From assembly GCA_963921195.1 (NCBI GenBank), contig OY992537.1:145090275-145154274 (forward strand): a stretch of 64,000 bases of DNA, given 5' to 3'. The stretch's first letter is position 1. Each line of letters starts with the position of its first letter. The translations under genes were made by a program, and so were the position numbers. Below, piece by piece: positions 43,182 to 54,296 of this stretch. Below the pieces are notes generated by a model that saw only the letters and a program-made list of their open reading frames with translations, did not search any database and was not told the origin of the DNA. Origin of the DNA: Pegoplata infirma (Eukaryota > Arthropoda > Insecta > Diptera > Anthomyiidae).

Positions 43182-44456
43182 TAATAATATTATAAATCTG
43201 AGTGTTGGTTTGTCTGTCTGTCTGTCTGTTCCGCAATCAGGGGAGAACGGCTGAATCGATTTTCATGAAATTTTCACCACATATAGTACTAACCGAGCGG
43301 GAACTATAGGCCATAAGAGAATGCGATCGGACACGCCCCTTTTTATTTTATGAAACTTTATTCTGCCTTTTCCTTAATAACGCATAAACGGCTTAACCGA
43401 TTTTAATGAAATTTTCACCACAGGTAGTGACCGAGACGGAAACTATTAACCCCCAATAGTGGGCGATCAAAAAAGGGGGCGTAAAGCGCCACGCCCCTTT
43501 GTATTAAATTGAACGTTTTTTTCTGTCTTTTCGCAATCAGACTTAAACGGCTGAACCGAATTTCATTAAATTTTCAAAACTAACGAAAACTATGAGACAC
43601 CATAGGGGGCGATCGAAAAATGGGGCGTCAAATGCCGCGCTTTATTGTATTACATTTAAATTTATTTCTTCCCGTTTTGTAATCACGCATGAATGGCTGA
43701 ACCGATTTTAATAAAATTTTTACCACAGATAGTGCTGGTCGAGGCAGAAACTATGAGCCACAATAGAGCGCTTTTAGACAAAGGCGCGGAAAATGACACG
43801 CCATTTGTATTTTAATGAATGTTATTTCTGCCTTTTCCGCAATTACGCTTAAACGGCTGAACCCATTGTCAGCACAGATAGTATTAACCGAGGCGAAAGC
43901 TATGAGATCGCGTTTGGACAAAGGGAACTATATTGGCACGCTCCTTTGTCCTGCACTTAAATTTTTTTCTGCGTGTTCCATAATCATGCTTAAACAACTA
44001 AACCGATTTTAATAAAACTTTCACCACAGACACCTGTCTGTTCCGCTATCAGGTGACAAACGGCTGAACCGATTTTCATAAAAGTATCACTGAAGAAAGT
44101 AGTAACCGAGGCTGGAACTATAGTCTTTATCAACGGAAGAATTTTCAGTTACATATTTCCTAATATTAAATAATATTTTGAATAAAAATAAAATATGTTT
44201 TTTTTTCACTTTGTTCGAAGCTTCCCTACTTTAAAGTCAACATAGGAACCCAAAAAAAATTCCCCACAAGTCGAATATTTTGTTGTTACCCTAACTGTTC
44301 CAAGCCCCAACGCTAAGCGAAATCGAAAAAAATCGCTCTACCCTTATGAATAGGTTTATGAAGAGTCATGAAGCGGTAGATAAACTGAGTAATAAAAAAC
44401 TCATTCATTAAATAATATTTTTTCAACCCGGGCAACGCCGGGCGCAAGACAGCTAG
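43182..44456 (+). mobile_element. Helitron-like element H3
   Basis: Starts ATAATATTATAAATCTGAGTG with a (GTCT)n tract and ends with hairpin CCCGGGCAACGCCGGG, 10 bases, then CTAG followed by T (44453-44457), a standard Helitron 3' end. The body is 6-7 degenerate ~140-bp repeats of AACGGCTGAACCGATTTTMAT, GAAATTTTCACCACAGATAG and CACGCCCCTTTG (for example near 43240, 43385, 43545, 43690, 43850 and 44055). No Rep/helicase. The exact 5' base is obscured by U. Confidence 0.6.
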
Positions 44457-44522
44457 TATAACATAAATGCCTATTTTTTATACGGAAAATGAGCTATTTT
44501 TGCTGCATTTTCACAATTTTTT

Positions 44523-44675
44523 TTACAACTTTTTCGAGCATTTGGCCAGTCTAGCGTTGATTTCGGCACAAATGCTTTCCTTGAGCTCGTCGATGATTTA
44601 AGGATTCTTGGCGTACATTTTGCTTTTAAAATAACCCCACAAAAATATGTCTGGACGGGTCAAATCTGCAAATGA
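44523..44675 (-). pseudogene. Mariner-like transposase C-terminal fragment (minus)
   Basis: About 50 codons: ADLTRPDIFLWGYFKSKMYA, then KNP, an in-frame TAA, and IIDELKESICAEINARLAKC. This matches the region after the second catalytic block of mariner-type DDD transposases (family pattern PDLTPPDFFLWGYLKxxVY, then an ELK...I helix). One stop codon interrupts it. Only this short C-terminal stretch survives. Confidence 0.7.
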
Positions 44676-44694
44676 TGGTCAGTTGTTGTCGCTC

Positions 44695-44844
44695 TTTTTT
44701 GAATTCGCACGTCCCCGAAATTTTAGCTGTCCTCCTAGATTTCCACATTTGACCACTTTGGACTTAATTTTGTGGGGTTATTTAAAAAGAAAAATATACT
44801 CTAACAATCCTCAGGAAGATGACGAAAGTAATAGAAATGCTTAA
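44695..44844 (+). pseudogene. Mariner-like transposase C-terminal fragment (plus)
   Basis: Reads CPPRFPHLTTLDLILWGYLK, then RKIYSNNPQ, the same protein segment as the minus-strand fragment next to it but clearly different in sequence. The aspartate expected in the PDLxP motif is histidine. The two fragments lie head-to-head about 20 bp apart. Nonfunctional remnant. Confidence 0.7.
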
Positions 44845-46175
44845 AAAAAGGCACATTTTGCCGTGGCAAATAGAGACGGCCATTTAGTCCAAAATAAAAA
44901 TATGTGTCTCACATATGAAAATCGGTTGATTTTTTTTTTTTAATTATTAAATTAAAATATTTAAGTTATAAAAAAAAATTATGTATGGGTCCAGTTACTT
45001 TTTCAAAATCCATCTGCAAATTTTCCATTATCCAGTTATTTGACTTCTAGTATCTGGCAACCCTAGTCGGGGACCCCATAAGGTATATATATTATTGATC
45101 TATGATCCATTCTAAGACTTTTCTAGAATGTCCGTATGTCCGTCCGTCCGTCTGTATAAGACACGATGCAGTCCAAAATAAAAGAGATAGACTCGTCAAG
45201 TTTGGCAGGAATATGTGTTTTGGTCCTAGGCAGTTTAAGTTCGTAAATGGGCAAAATCGGACCAGGGGGAAAAAAGTTCCCCCTTGAAGAACTTAACTAA
45301 CCGCTGAAAAACGCCATACACTCAAAAAAATACGTTAGTAGATTTACTAATTTTTTTTTTGCTAATGCTAGTTAGCTAACTTTTAGCAAATTTTTAGTTG
45401 AGATTAGCATGTCAGCAAAAAATTCTTGTAAACTTCATTTAGCACATTAGCAATTTTAAACAAGCTTTGAACTAATTTCTTTTGCTAAATTTTAAATTGA
45501 GTTGACAACATTTTTACAAGATTTTTTGCTAATATTAATATAATATTATTGTTTTTTTTTTCTTGTGCGCGGAATTTTTTAGAACAATTCAGTACAAACA
45601 AAAGCGTTGATCGTGGCGGTCGCGATTACGGCATTTTATAAATAAATATAATATTTTTAATTTTATATTAAATGTAGACAATATATTTTGAAGTAAAAAA
45701 AACAGGTTCTTGTGTTTATTTAATAATTGTTTCTCCATAAGTATTGATCACAAAAAACAAATATGTAGATAATTCGGGGTTGTTTTTTTCTATTGTGTGT
45801 TTTTTACGAATGTGATTGGCTTTGCATTTGATGTACATACTTATTTCCTTATGAATGTATATTCCTTAAAAAAGGCACGATACAAACAAAAAAACAACGA
45901 TGCAAACAAAACAAAAAACCGAAGCTATCTATTGTCAATCTTTATATGTGAAAGAAATTTGGCGTGAAAACCCAACGTTCATTTATGATGACTTGTCCTA
46001 CTTGTGTTTTTTATGATGATCGTTGAATCCTCAATATAGATAGCAGGTAACTTCTTCTTATTATTATTAGTTTATTTTATTATTTATATTTTTTACTGTG
46101 TTTTAAATTTCAGAGAATTTTTTGTTTGGCGGTTTCAACATTCAAATAAGTTTTTATGACGGTATTTTTTCCTTA

Positions 46176-47063
46176 TAGCCTATTCACATCTAGCTAAAAT
46201 ATTGTAGATTTTAGCTGAAATCTGACTTAAAAATCTATGCCGTTTACATATACATTTTTTGACGTTAAGCGAGATTTTGTTTTAGCAACCCTGTTTATTT
46301 TTGTAAACAAAAAAAAACTCAATCGGAATTATTCCAAAACAGCATTTATCTTCGACCGGAAGATGGAATTTTTTGTTTAAAGAGAGTATACAATGACAAA
46401 AACACCAAGAAACCTCTATTTGTCCAGAGATGCTTTGTTGATATCAAGATTTCTTAACCTTTTGGTCGGTGAAGGGCCGACATCATGGAAAGCGGATAGC
46501 ACATTTCTTCTATGGGTCTAAATAAAATTCAATAATACCCATTATAACTATCAATAAAAACACGTTTGTTTTATATCTGCCATTGTTTAAGTTTTTTGGT
46601 TATATTAAAAATAAATTTTTTACTAATATTTGTAATATAACAACTCTGCTTTTCATATCCCATAGTTAAATAGACTTGACACAGACATTATTATTTTTTA
46701 GTATCAAATTGGTGATATTGGAATGTTTCTAAACTTAAAACGCTGTTAAATATACGTTTGTATATAGATGTTAACGTTTTTAATTTTATTTTCTTAGTTG
46801 TCCACAAATTTCGGTAAAAAATAAAAAAAAATATGGCCGTGCTGCCAATACATCAACACTGTGACGTGTCTGGGTTTTCTGTGAGCTATCGAAATGTTGT
46901 TAAATCTCCTAAAAGTTATCGAAAATTTATGAGATTTTAGTAAAATCTCATTACGAACGAGATTTTACTTTATATGGGGAATCTCATTAAAATCTCATAA
47001 AATAACAGAGATTTTAATCAAAATCTCGTTTAAACGAGATTTTGCTCAGGTGTGAATTGCCTA
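46176..47063. mobile_element. G, TIR element with TTA duplication
   Basis: Ends TAGCCTATTCACATC and GGTGTGAATTGCCTA are imperfect inverted repeats, flanked by TTA on both sides (46173-46175 and 47064-47066). Repeated GAGATTTTAATCAAAATCTC words near the right end. A Harbinger-type origin is possible from the 3-bp TWA duplication. Non-coding. Confidence 0.5.
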
Positions 47064-47230
47064 TTAAACAACTCTAGCATTGATAATTTTTTTTGTTTGT
47101 TTTAGTATTGTAGTATTAGTATCATAAACAATAATCAAAAATTAAGGTAAATACAATCAGATTTTTGTTTAATATTTTATCATTTATAATAAAGAATTTT
47201 GTGTTTTTAAAATTTCAGAAACATACACTA

Positions 47231-47850
47231 AAAAAAAAAAACTGTAAAGTTAGCAAAAAATTTAGTTAAACTTAACTAAAAAAGCACCTGATTTTGGGCC
47301 TACTAAATTTCTAGTTAATTTAACTAAAAATATTTAGCTAACTTTTCGTAGAATGAATGTAGCAAATAAAACCGTAACTTTAACAAAAAATTTAGCTGAA
47401 AATTTCGTAACATTTTTATGTACATATTTACAAAAAAAATTAGTTGAATACAGCTAAAATTTTTGTTACTTTTCGTAAACTAAAATTAACAAAATATTTT
47501 GTAAATTTTTTTTTTTACATTTTTAGCACTTTAATCACTAACACTTCACTTTTTTTCACAACATTAAGTTCAGCTTAAGTAGAACTTATGAGATTTGCAT
47601 AGGAGGCTACACAAGAAATTTCTTAAATAGTAATCACTCTTTTCACTTAACAAATATGTTACGAAAAATCAGCTAATTAATTAGTAAAAATTCGTTAACT
47701 CAGTTTTAAAGTCAACAAAAAAAATTAATTCAAAATTTGTTCAAAACTAGTATTTTCGTAAATTGAACTTAACTAAAAAAATTAGTTAAAACGCTGATTT
47801 TAACTAAAAGTTTGCTAAAAAGCCAGTTAACTCAGCAAATAACCCGTTCA
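47231..47850. mobile_element. F-family copy, one end missing, inside F3
   Basis: CACTAAAAAAAAAAACTGTAAAG followed by AGTTAGCAAAAAATTTAG is the inverse of the right part of F1/F2. The opposite CACTC end is missing; sequence fades after GCCAGTTAACTCAGC. Confidence 0.6.
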
Positions 47851-48566
47851 TCATTTGCAAGAAACTCTAAACCAATGTGTACATTTTATAAAATAAAAAC
47901 ATGTTTAGGCATGTACAACCCACCCTCATTTCAAATAAAAAGTATAGAATTTTTTTTCAAAATAATTGAAATTTCATTTTACTAAAATTTTAGCAAAAAA
48001 GTGGTAAATTTCAGCAAATCGGTTTTCAAATCCATTCTACTAAAATTTTACTAGATTTTGTGGTAAAAGCTACAGTTTTTCCTGCTAATTTCAGTTAACT
48101 AATTTTTAGCAAAACATTTTTGCTAACTTTACCAAAAAAATTGTGGGTTCAAAATCAGCAAATTTTCTAGTAAGTTTACAAGCTTTTTTTGCTATCATTA
48201 CAGTTTTTTTTTTGAGTGTATTTTCACAAGTTTTTTTGTATTTTTGTTGAGAAAATGAAACAATTTAATGTCAGAAAAAGTTCAAGGTCCTGCACTTGGA
48301 CCCAGGAAATAAAAAAAAATCGTTTTTTTTAGCCCGCCCCTTTTGTGGGCGTGGATATTAATAATGTTTTTAAATAATGATAAAATTGTATTACTTAAGC
48401 TCCAAAAGCATAATAAATGAATTTTTAGACATTTACCGCTTTGGTTTATGTGTCCCCAAATGACCCCTACTGACCCCCCCCCCCAAAAAAAACGCATCTG
48501 TAATTTTTTTTGTTGTTGGAGGGTATTAAAGATTCGGCACAGCCGAATTTAACACTCTCACTTGTT

Positions 48567-48994
48567 AAAATTATATTAGTATTGGTAGTGGTATTGGTTT
48601 TCATTTTTTGTTGAATTGGTATAGGTTTCGGCATTGGTTTTGAATTATTTAGGTATTGGTATTGGTTTTAGCCTCGAATCGGTATCGGTTTTTAATAAGT
48701 ATTGGTATTTATCTTATATCGGTTTTGGTATTTGTATGCAAAAGGTTTTGTCGTTATTATTAATTACTTTAACGTACGTCGTCTTTCTGTCCGCCCCACA
48801 GTGGAGAAAAACATATGTTTATGTCCAATTTTTAACCGAGTTTATTTTTTTATTTTTTTGTTTGTTTTTTAGTCATCGATCGGGCATGGTGGATTTTTGA
48901 AGAATGATTTTTTTTCTTTTTTTATTTTTCTAATATTAAGGACATTTTTTAGCATTTTTTCTTTAAAAAAATTGATAGGCAAGGGTATTTGAAC
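48567..48994. repeat. GGTATTGGT-rich repeat ending in CACAGTG
   Basis: Many GGTATTGG/GGTTTTGGTATT words, then GTCCGCCCCACAGTG ending at 48807. It is the inverse of 2723-2880. The CACAGTG end recalls CACTG-type elements but no partner end was found. 48808-48994 is AT-rich with no feature. Confidence 0.45.
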
Positions 48995-49532
48995 TAGTGA
49001 TGGGCACATGAGCAAATTAGAGCGTGATTCACACGTGAGTGTGCGTGAGCAAGATTTTTGCGTGAGTCGATTTTTTTGCGTGAGCTTGCGTAATTTCTTT
49101 TCTTTTCATATTTTCCTTTGTACCAGAAAAACCAACAAAAAATTAGAGTTGTCAAAACCGATTTCCGAAGTATTCGAAAAATCGATTTTTGTGTATTTTT
49201 CCGGTTTTTTAAAACCGGTTTTTTGAAAAGGCCGGTTTTCGAAGTATTCGAGAAACCGATTTTTTGGTCTCGAATAATCGACTTTTTTATATTAATTTTT
49301 TTTTGTTATTTTGCATTCAATGTCGTTTTTTAGTAGCCATCTTAATACTTCAAAGAACATTTTAATTATACCTTAAAAGAAATTCAAAATCCTGAATTGA
49401 AAGAGGGTTTTGACTAGATACTATAGTATACTTAGATAAATTATCTAAAAGATCTTCCAAATTATATCTGCTTTAGAAGGCATTACTGAAAAGTAATGGG
49501 TGTATGATACTTGTTTTTTTTTCAATTTACTA

Positions 49533-49960
49533 CACTCAAAAAAAAACTTGTAAAACGGCAAGAAAAGTTTGTAACTTTTTTTGCTACCTCCTCCTTGTAA
49601 TTTTACAAGTTTTTTAACAATAATTTTGTAATTTTACAAGCTTTTTACAAATAAAATCGTAAATTTACAAATTTTTTAACGTGATAAAACTAACGGTTTC
49701 GTGTTTTTACTAGATTTTTTGCTACATCCTATTTAACGAGAATTCCTAGTAAAAATTACGAGATTTTTCGTAATTTTATAAGATTTTTACCAATAAAATT
49801 GTAAATTTATAACTTTTTTGGCGCAAAAAAACTTACTACATGGAAATCTCGCGAATTTACATTTTTTTGTAAAGAACCTTGGAAATTTGTAAAATTTAAA
49901 AAAAAAATTGTAAAATTACAAAAATGTTTCTTTTGTTTTACAAAAATACAAAAAAAAAAC
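49533..49960. mobile_element. F6, F-family relative inside E
   Basis: TA then CACTCAAAAAAAAACTTG, followed by many TTGTAAAATTACAAG-like words. The opposite GAGTG end was not found; right limit approximate. Confidence 0.45.
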
Positions 49961-49975
49961 ATATTAAAAAGTTTT

Positions 49976-50150
49976 ATTTTTCAGAGGTTGGTTTAGTTTT
50001 TCAAGGGGCAACTTTTTTCTCCCTGGTCCGATTTTGTCAATTTACGAACGTAGCCGGCCTATAACCATGAGACATATTTGTGCCACATTTTAGGGGTCTA
50101 GCTTTTTTATTTTGGACTGAATCGTGTTTTATGCAGACGGACATGCTAGT
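49976..50150 (-). repeat. M fragment (minus strand) inside E
   Basis: AGGTTGGTTTAGTTTTTCAA, CCCTGGTCCGATTTTG and GGACTGAATCGTGTTTTATG are the inverse of the middle of M1/M3. Confidence 0.55.
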
Positions 50151-50866
50151 TTTGCTTTCATTTTTTATTTTGTTTTGTTTATTTTTTTTATTAAATAAAT
50201 AATTAAAAAAAAACGAAAAACCGGTTATTCGAAATCGGGTTTTAGTTACAAAACCGAAAAACCGATTTTTTTAAAAGGCGGTTTTTCAAAGTATTCTAAA
50301 ACCGGTTTTTAAAATAGACGAATATTTGACAACTCTAACAAAAAATCTTTAAAATTTGGCTAAACTTAAGATTTTGTCCGAAAAAATTTTAAAATTATGC
50401 TGAACTTTAAATTTTGCTTAAAATTTTTTAAATTTAGTTTTTAATTTTTTTTGTATAAATAAGAGTTTCGTGGCTGTGAGTCAACGTGAGTGTGAGTGAA
50501 TCTTGTGTGAGTGCACGTAAGTGTGAGTTGTATTAAATTTACCAACGTGATTGTGAGTGAGTGTGAGTAGAAAAAATATGCTCGTGAGTGAGTGTGCGTG
50601 ATTAAAAATTCCTCCCGTGAGCGTGAGTGAGTCAAAAATCACTCACGCGCCTATCTCTAATTTGAACCTCTTATTAATGATGTTAATAGCATTTGATATA
50701 TTATTAATTTCGTTTTTATATCCACAGCACAGCCTCACCACAAGTCCTCAAAAATCGATAAAATCGACTTTTAAAATATAATTTTAATAATAGACTTTAT
50801 ATTTAAAATTTTGAGTCGCAGTAGTCATTGTTTTTGATGTTTATTTTTTTTCTGATTGGTTGTTTT

Positions 50867-51289
50867 TAGGGATGTCGCGAATAGTGTATTCGGCATTTTA
50901 CCGAATATTTACTATTCGGTATTCGGTTGGAACCGAATACGAATACTTGCCGAATAATTTAATTATTCATACGCCTGTATTTTACCTATGTAAATAGTAG
51001 TATTAAAAAAAGTACCAGATTAAAAGACAACGACGCCGTTGTTGACACTATTTTTTCTGCTACCTTAACAATTCGAATTTTAATCAAGTGCTCAAGTTTT
51101 TTTGTATAAAAAACAAACTGAAATTACTACGAAAAAGAGTCAAACGTTAATAAAAATTGTTTTTTTAACTAATTCAAATTTTGCCGAATATTCGGCAAAC
51201 TGTTAACGAATATTTATTTAACCGAATATTCAAAAAACATGCCGAATATGCCGAATACCGAATAGTGACGAATATTCGCGACATCCCTA
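50867..51289. mobile_element. J, 423-bp hAT-like MITE
   Basis: Ends TAGGGATGTCGCGAATA and its complement; perfect 8-bp duplication GTTGTTTT (50859-50866 and 51290-51297). Interior dense in ACCGAATATTCG words. Non-coding. Confidence 0.9.
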
Positions 51290-51375
51290 GTTGTTTTATT
51301 ATTTTTGTTTTTCTATATTTTGTCCTGGTTGGGTATTAAAAAAAAAACGCCTTCCAAAAACTTAATTTTAAATAC

Positions 51376-51533
51376 ACTCAAAAAAATAAAACTGTAAAGT
51401 TGGCAAAAAATTTAGTTAAATTTAACTAACACAGTGCAACAGCCCATTTAGGACCTCAACCAAACCAAGATCGTTTAAAAGTACTTATGTTAACCCTTTG
51501 GTTAAGCACTGTAACGTCTCACATTTTTTTATA
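51376..51533. repeat. Orphan F-family end
   Basis: CACTCAAAAAAATAAAACTG with AGTTGGCAAAAAATTTAG, about 55 bp of an F terminus, then unrelated sequence up to the TA before F1. Confidence 0.5.
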
Positions 51534-52150
51534 CACTCAAAAAAATAAAACTGTAAAGTTAACAAATTTTTTTTTGTTAACTCGAGTTTACTGGCTTTTT
51601 AGCCAATTTTTAGTTAAAATCAGCGTTTTAACTACTTTTTTTAGTTAAGTTCAATTTACGAAAATACTAGTTTTGAACAAATTTTGAATTAATTTTTTTT
51701 TGTTGACTTTAAAACGGTGTTTACGAATTTTTATTAATTAATTTGCTGATTTCTCGTAACATATTTGTCGAGTGAAAAAATGTTAGAAATTTCTTGTGTA
51801 GCCTCCTATGGAAGTTCTACTTAAGCTGAACTTAATGCTGTGAAAAAAAAGAAAAAATAAGTGAAGTGTTAGTGTATAAAATCAATATTTAACAAACTTA
51901 CAATTTTTTTACAAAAAGTTAAGCTGAATTTAACTAATTTTTTTGTTAATACATACATAAAAATATTACCAAACTTTCAGCTGAATTTTTAGTTAAAGTT
52001 ACGTTTTTTTTGCTACATTCATTCTACGAAAAGTTAACTAAATATTTTTAGTTAAATTAACTAGAAATTTAGTAGGTTCAAAATCAGGTGTTTTTTTAGT
52101 TAAATTTAACTAAATTTTTTGCTAACTTTACAGTTTTATTTTTTTGAGTG
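51534..52150. mobile_element. F1, TA-target MITE (CACTCAAAAAAATAAAACTG ends)
   Basis: 617 bp, perfect inverted ends starting CACTCAAAAAAATAAAACTG, TA at 51532-51533 and 52151-52152. AGTTAACTAAATATTTTTAG-like words throughout. Non-coding; Tc1/mariner-type mobilisation inferred. Confidence 0.85.
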
Positions 52151-53612
52151 TAGCCCACTGAATTTTTTAGTTTTTTTCAGCTTGAATTAATGTTTGGAAG
52201 TCTTCAATAGAATTTTATGGGGAACTATTTTCTAGAGTACGCTAAACCTTTATCTCCCGTTTTAATGGGTCCTTTTTTTTGAGAAGTGGCTCAAAAGCCT
52301 ACTAAGACGTTCGCTTAAAAAATAAAAATGTTCTACGATTACACTGTGCTACACCAAAAATATGCAGGGGTTCTCATATGAAAATTCGGGTTGGTTCGAG
52401 TCCATAGAGTACTGATATACTCATAGTTTTTCTGGATCACTTCGTTAAGTACGTTTTTTTATTGGCAAATGTGTTGAAAAACGGCAATTCTTAAATTACA
52501 ATTTTAAAAAATTATTACTTTGTTAGTTTGCAACCGATTTTCGATTTTATGGATTTTTTTGAAAGGTATAAGTCATACCTTTAAAACAAAATAAAAATAT
52601 TAACAATCGCTCAAAAATTGGCTGAGCTACGATCGCTTAATTAAAAAAAAACTGAATTTTTTGAAAAATTTTTCATATTCTTTACACTCTAAGTTGAAAG
52701 TGCATTATTAAACTATATTTTTTTAATTTTTTGTACAAAAGTATAGTAAAGTAGCTTTCCAAAACACCAAAAAACACAACAATCGGGTAAAAAATGAATG
52801 AGTTATGCTAAGTTTTGTGATAGGAATTTTATGTGAGCGTGATAAAAAATTATTTTACTCACGTGGTTGTGAGTGAGTGTCAGTGTGAGTGGAATAAAAA
52901 AATGGGCGTATCAGTTACTTCCAAATCCTATTTATAATTTTTTGGGTTTGTTTAAAAAATATGAGTGTTACTTCTTAAACAAAAAAATATTGAGAATCGG
53001 TTGAAAACAGGCTAAGGTGTTAAGTAAAAAACCTTTTTTGAACAAAAAACATTTGACATTTTTGAAACGAAATTGGTAAAATTGTGGGATCATTTGATGT
53101 AAATTTTACCTATTTATAAATATACGTATGAAGCATTCCACAAAAAACATGTGACCCGTAAATTTTTGAATGGGTTGTATGGATAGCCATATATGGAGTT
53201 AAGAAAATTGCGTTTTTGGTTTTTCAATTTTTCAAAAACTGGGCTTAGAAGGCGTGATCAAATATTGGAAAAAATGGTCTTAAATTAAAACGGAATGAGA
53301 TGAGATTAAACATTTTTAGGAAAATGTTCAGAACCCATTCTGAAATTTTCCATTTTTTAAAAAAGTCAATTTATCAAAAAATCGGCCACTTTTTTAAAGT
53401 TTAGCATTTGAATATTAAATTTCATAACAATTTTGTAATTTGCTTGTATTTTCTTGTTTCAACGTAGCGAATGAGTATTAAATATTTGCATTAGTCATAC
53501 GCTACGTTGAACCAAGCAAAATTAGTAATTGTTATGAAATTCAAAATTCAAATGCGATTTCTCGAAAATAACGAAAAACACATTAAATTTTTGTTTGTGT
53601 GGATAGACAAAC

Positions 53613-54088
53613 TAGAGATGGGGACATGAGCAGATTAGAGCGTGAGTGTGACTGAATTAAATATTACTCACGTGATTGTGAGTGAGTGTGAGTAAGATTA
53701 TTGCGTGAAAGAGTGTGCGTGAGTTGATTTTTTTGCGTGAGTTTGCGTGATTTATTTTCTCTTCATATTTCCTTTCATTCCAAAAAAGCAACAAAAAAAA
53801 TTTAAAATTTTGCTTAACTTCAGATTTCGTCCCGAAAAAATCAAAACAAATGTAAAATTTTAGATTTTGCTGAAATTTTTAAAAGTTTCTTGAAACTTTA
53901 GTTTTTGATTTTTTTTTTTGTATAAATAAGAATATCTTGAGTGTGAGTCAACGTTAGCGTGAGTGACTCTTGCGTCGGCGCACGTGAGTGTGAGTTGTAT
54001 TAAATTTACCCATTGTGAGTGAGTGTTAGTAGAAAACTTATGCTCGTGAGTGAGTGAAAGTTAAAATTCACTCACGTGACCATCTCTT
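53613..54088. mobile_element. D3, TCACGTGA-rich hAT-like element
   Basis: Starts TAGAGATGGGGACATGAGC, ends CGTGACCATCTCTT; perfect 8-bp duplication AGACAAAC (53605-53612 and 54089-54096), the reverse complement of the D2 duplication. It therefore occupies the same site of the B element, but in the opposite arm of the copy. Confidence 0.85.
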
Positions 54089-54296
54089 AGACAAACATCT
54101 AATCTTTAAAAAAAAAATTTACAAAATAAAACAAAAGTGGTCGGATTTTTTATAAATTGACTTTTTTAAAAATGGAAAATTTCAGAACGGGTTCTAAAAA
54201 TTTTCCAAAAAATGTTTAATCGATAGCCCATACAAAACTGTACAAGAATTTAAATTTTTGAGATTTTGGTGCATTTCATTTTTATTTGATATATAT

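Larger units (their letters stand above)
45319..48218. mobile_element. F3, 2.9-kb TA-target element
   Basis: Begins CACTCAAAAAAATACG and ends TTTTTTTTTTGAGTG, with TA on both sides (45317-45318 and 48219-48220). Both ends are rich in GTTAGCTAACTTTTAGC / TTAACTAATTTTTAGC words. Contains nested G (46176-47063) and an inverse F-family piece (47231-47850). The block AACAAAAGCGTTGATCGTGG is shared with F5 at 59221. No transposase. Confidence 0.7.
45066..48566 (+). mobile_element. M3, dispersed repeat split by F3
   Basis: Left part 45066-45318 (GGGGACCCCATAAGGTATAT, GTCCGTCCGTCCGTCTGT, AAAATCGGACCAGGGGG). Right part from 48219 (TTTTCACAAGTTTTTTTGTA, CCGCCCCTTTTGTGGGCG, hairpin TTCGGCACAGCCGAA, CTCACTTGTT). 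Element F3 interrupts it at a TA. Left end truncated relative to M4. Confidence 0.65.
49144..50337. mobile_element. E, TIR element in D1 with 9-bp duplication
   Basis: Ends TAGAGTTGTCAAA and TTTGACAACTCTA, with ACCGGTTTTT/CCGGTTTTTCGAA words on both sides. Flanked by ACAAAAAAT (49135-49143 and 50338-50346), a nine-base match. Contains an F-family end (49533-49960) and an M fragment (49976-50150). Superfamily unresolved. Confidence 0.65.
48995..50659. mobile_element. D1, hAT-like element with nested insertions
   Basis: Ends TAGTGATGGGCAC and CTATCTCTA; perfect 8-bp duplication ATTTGAAC (48987-48994 and 50660-50667). The outer parts are GTGAGTGTGAG-rich as in D2 and D3. Element E occupies the middle. 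TAGRGATGGGC-type ends with 8-bp duplications are common among insect hAT elements. No transposase. Confidence 0.85.

Noticed and set aside
51425..51515. CACAGTGCAACAG...GCACTGTAACG as another CACTG element
   Set aside because: Ends point the wrong way and no duplication is visible; probably chance or a very eroded fragment.
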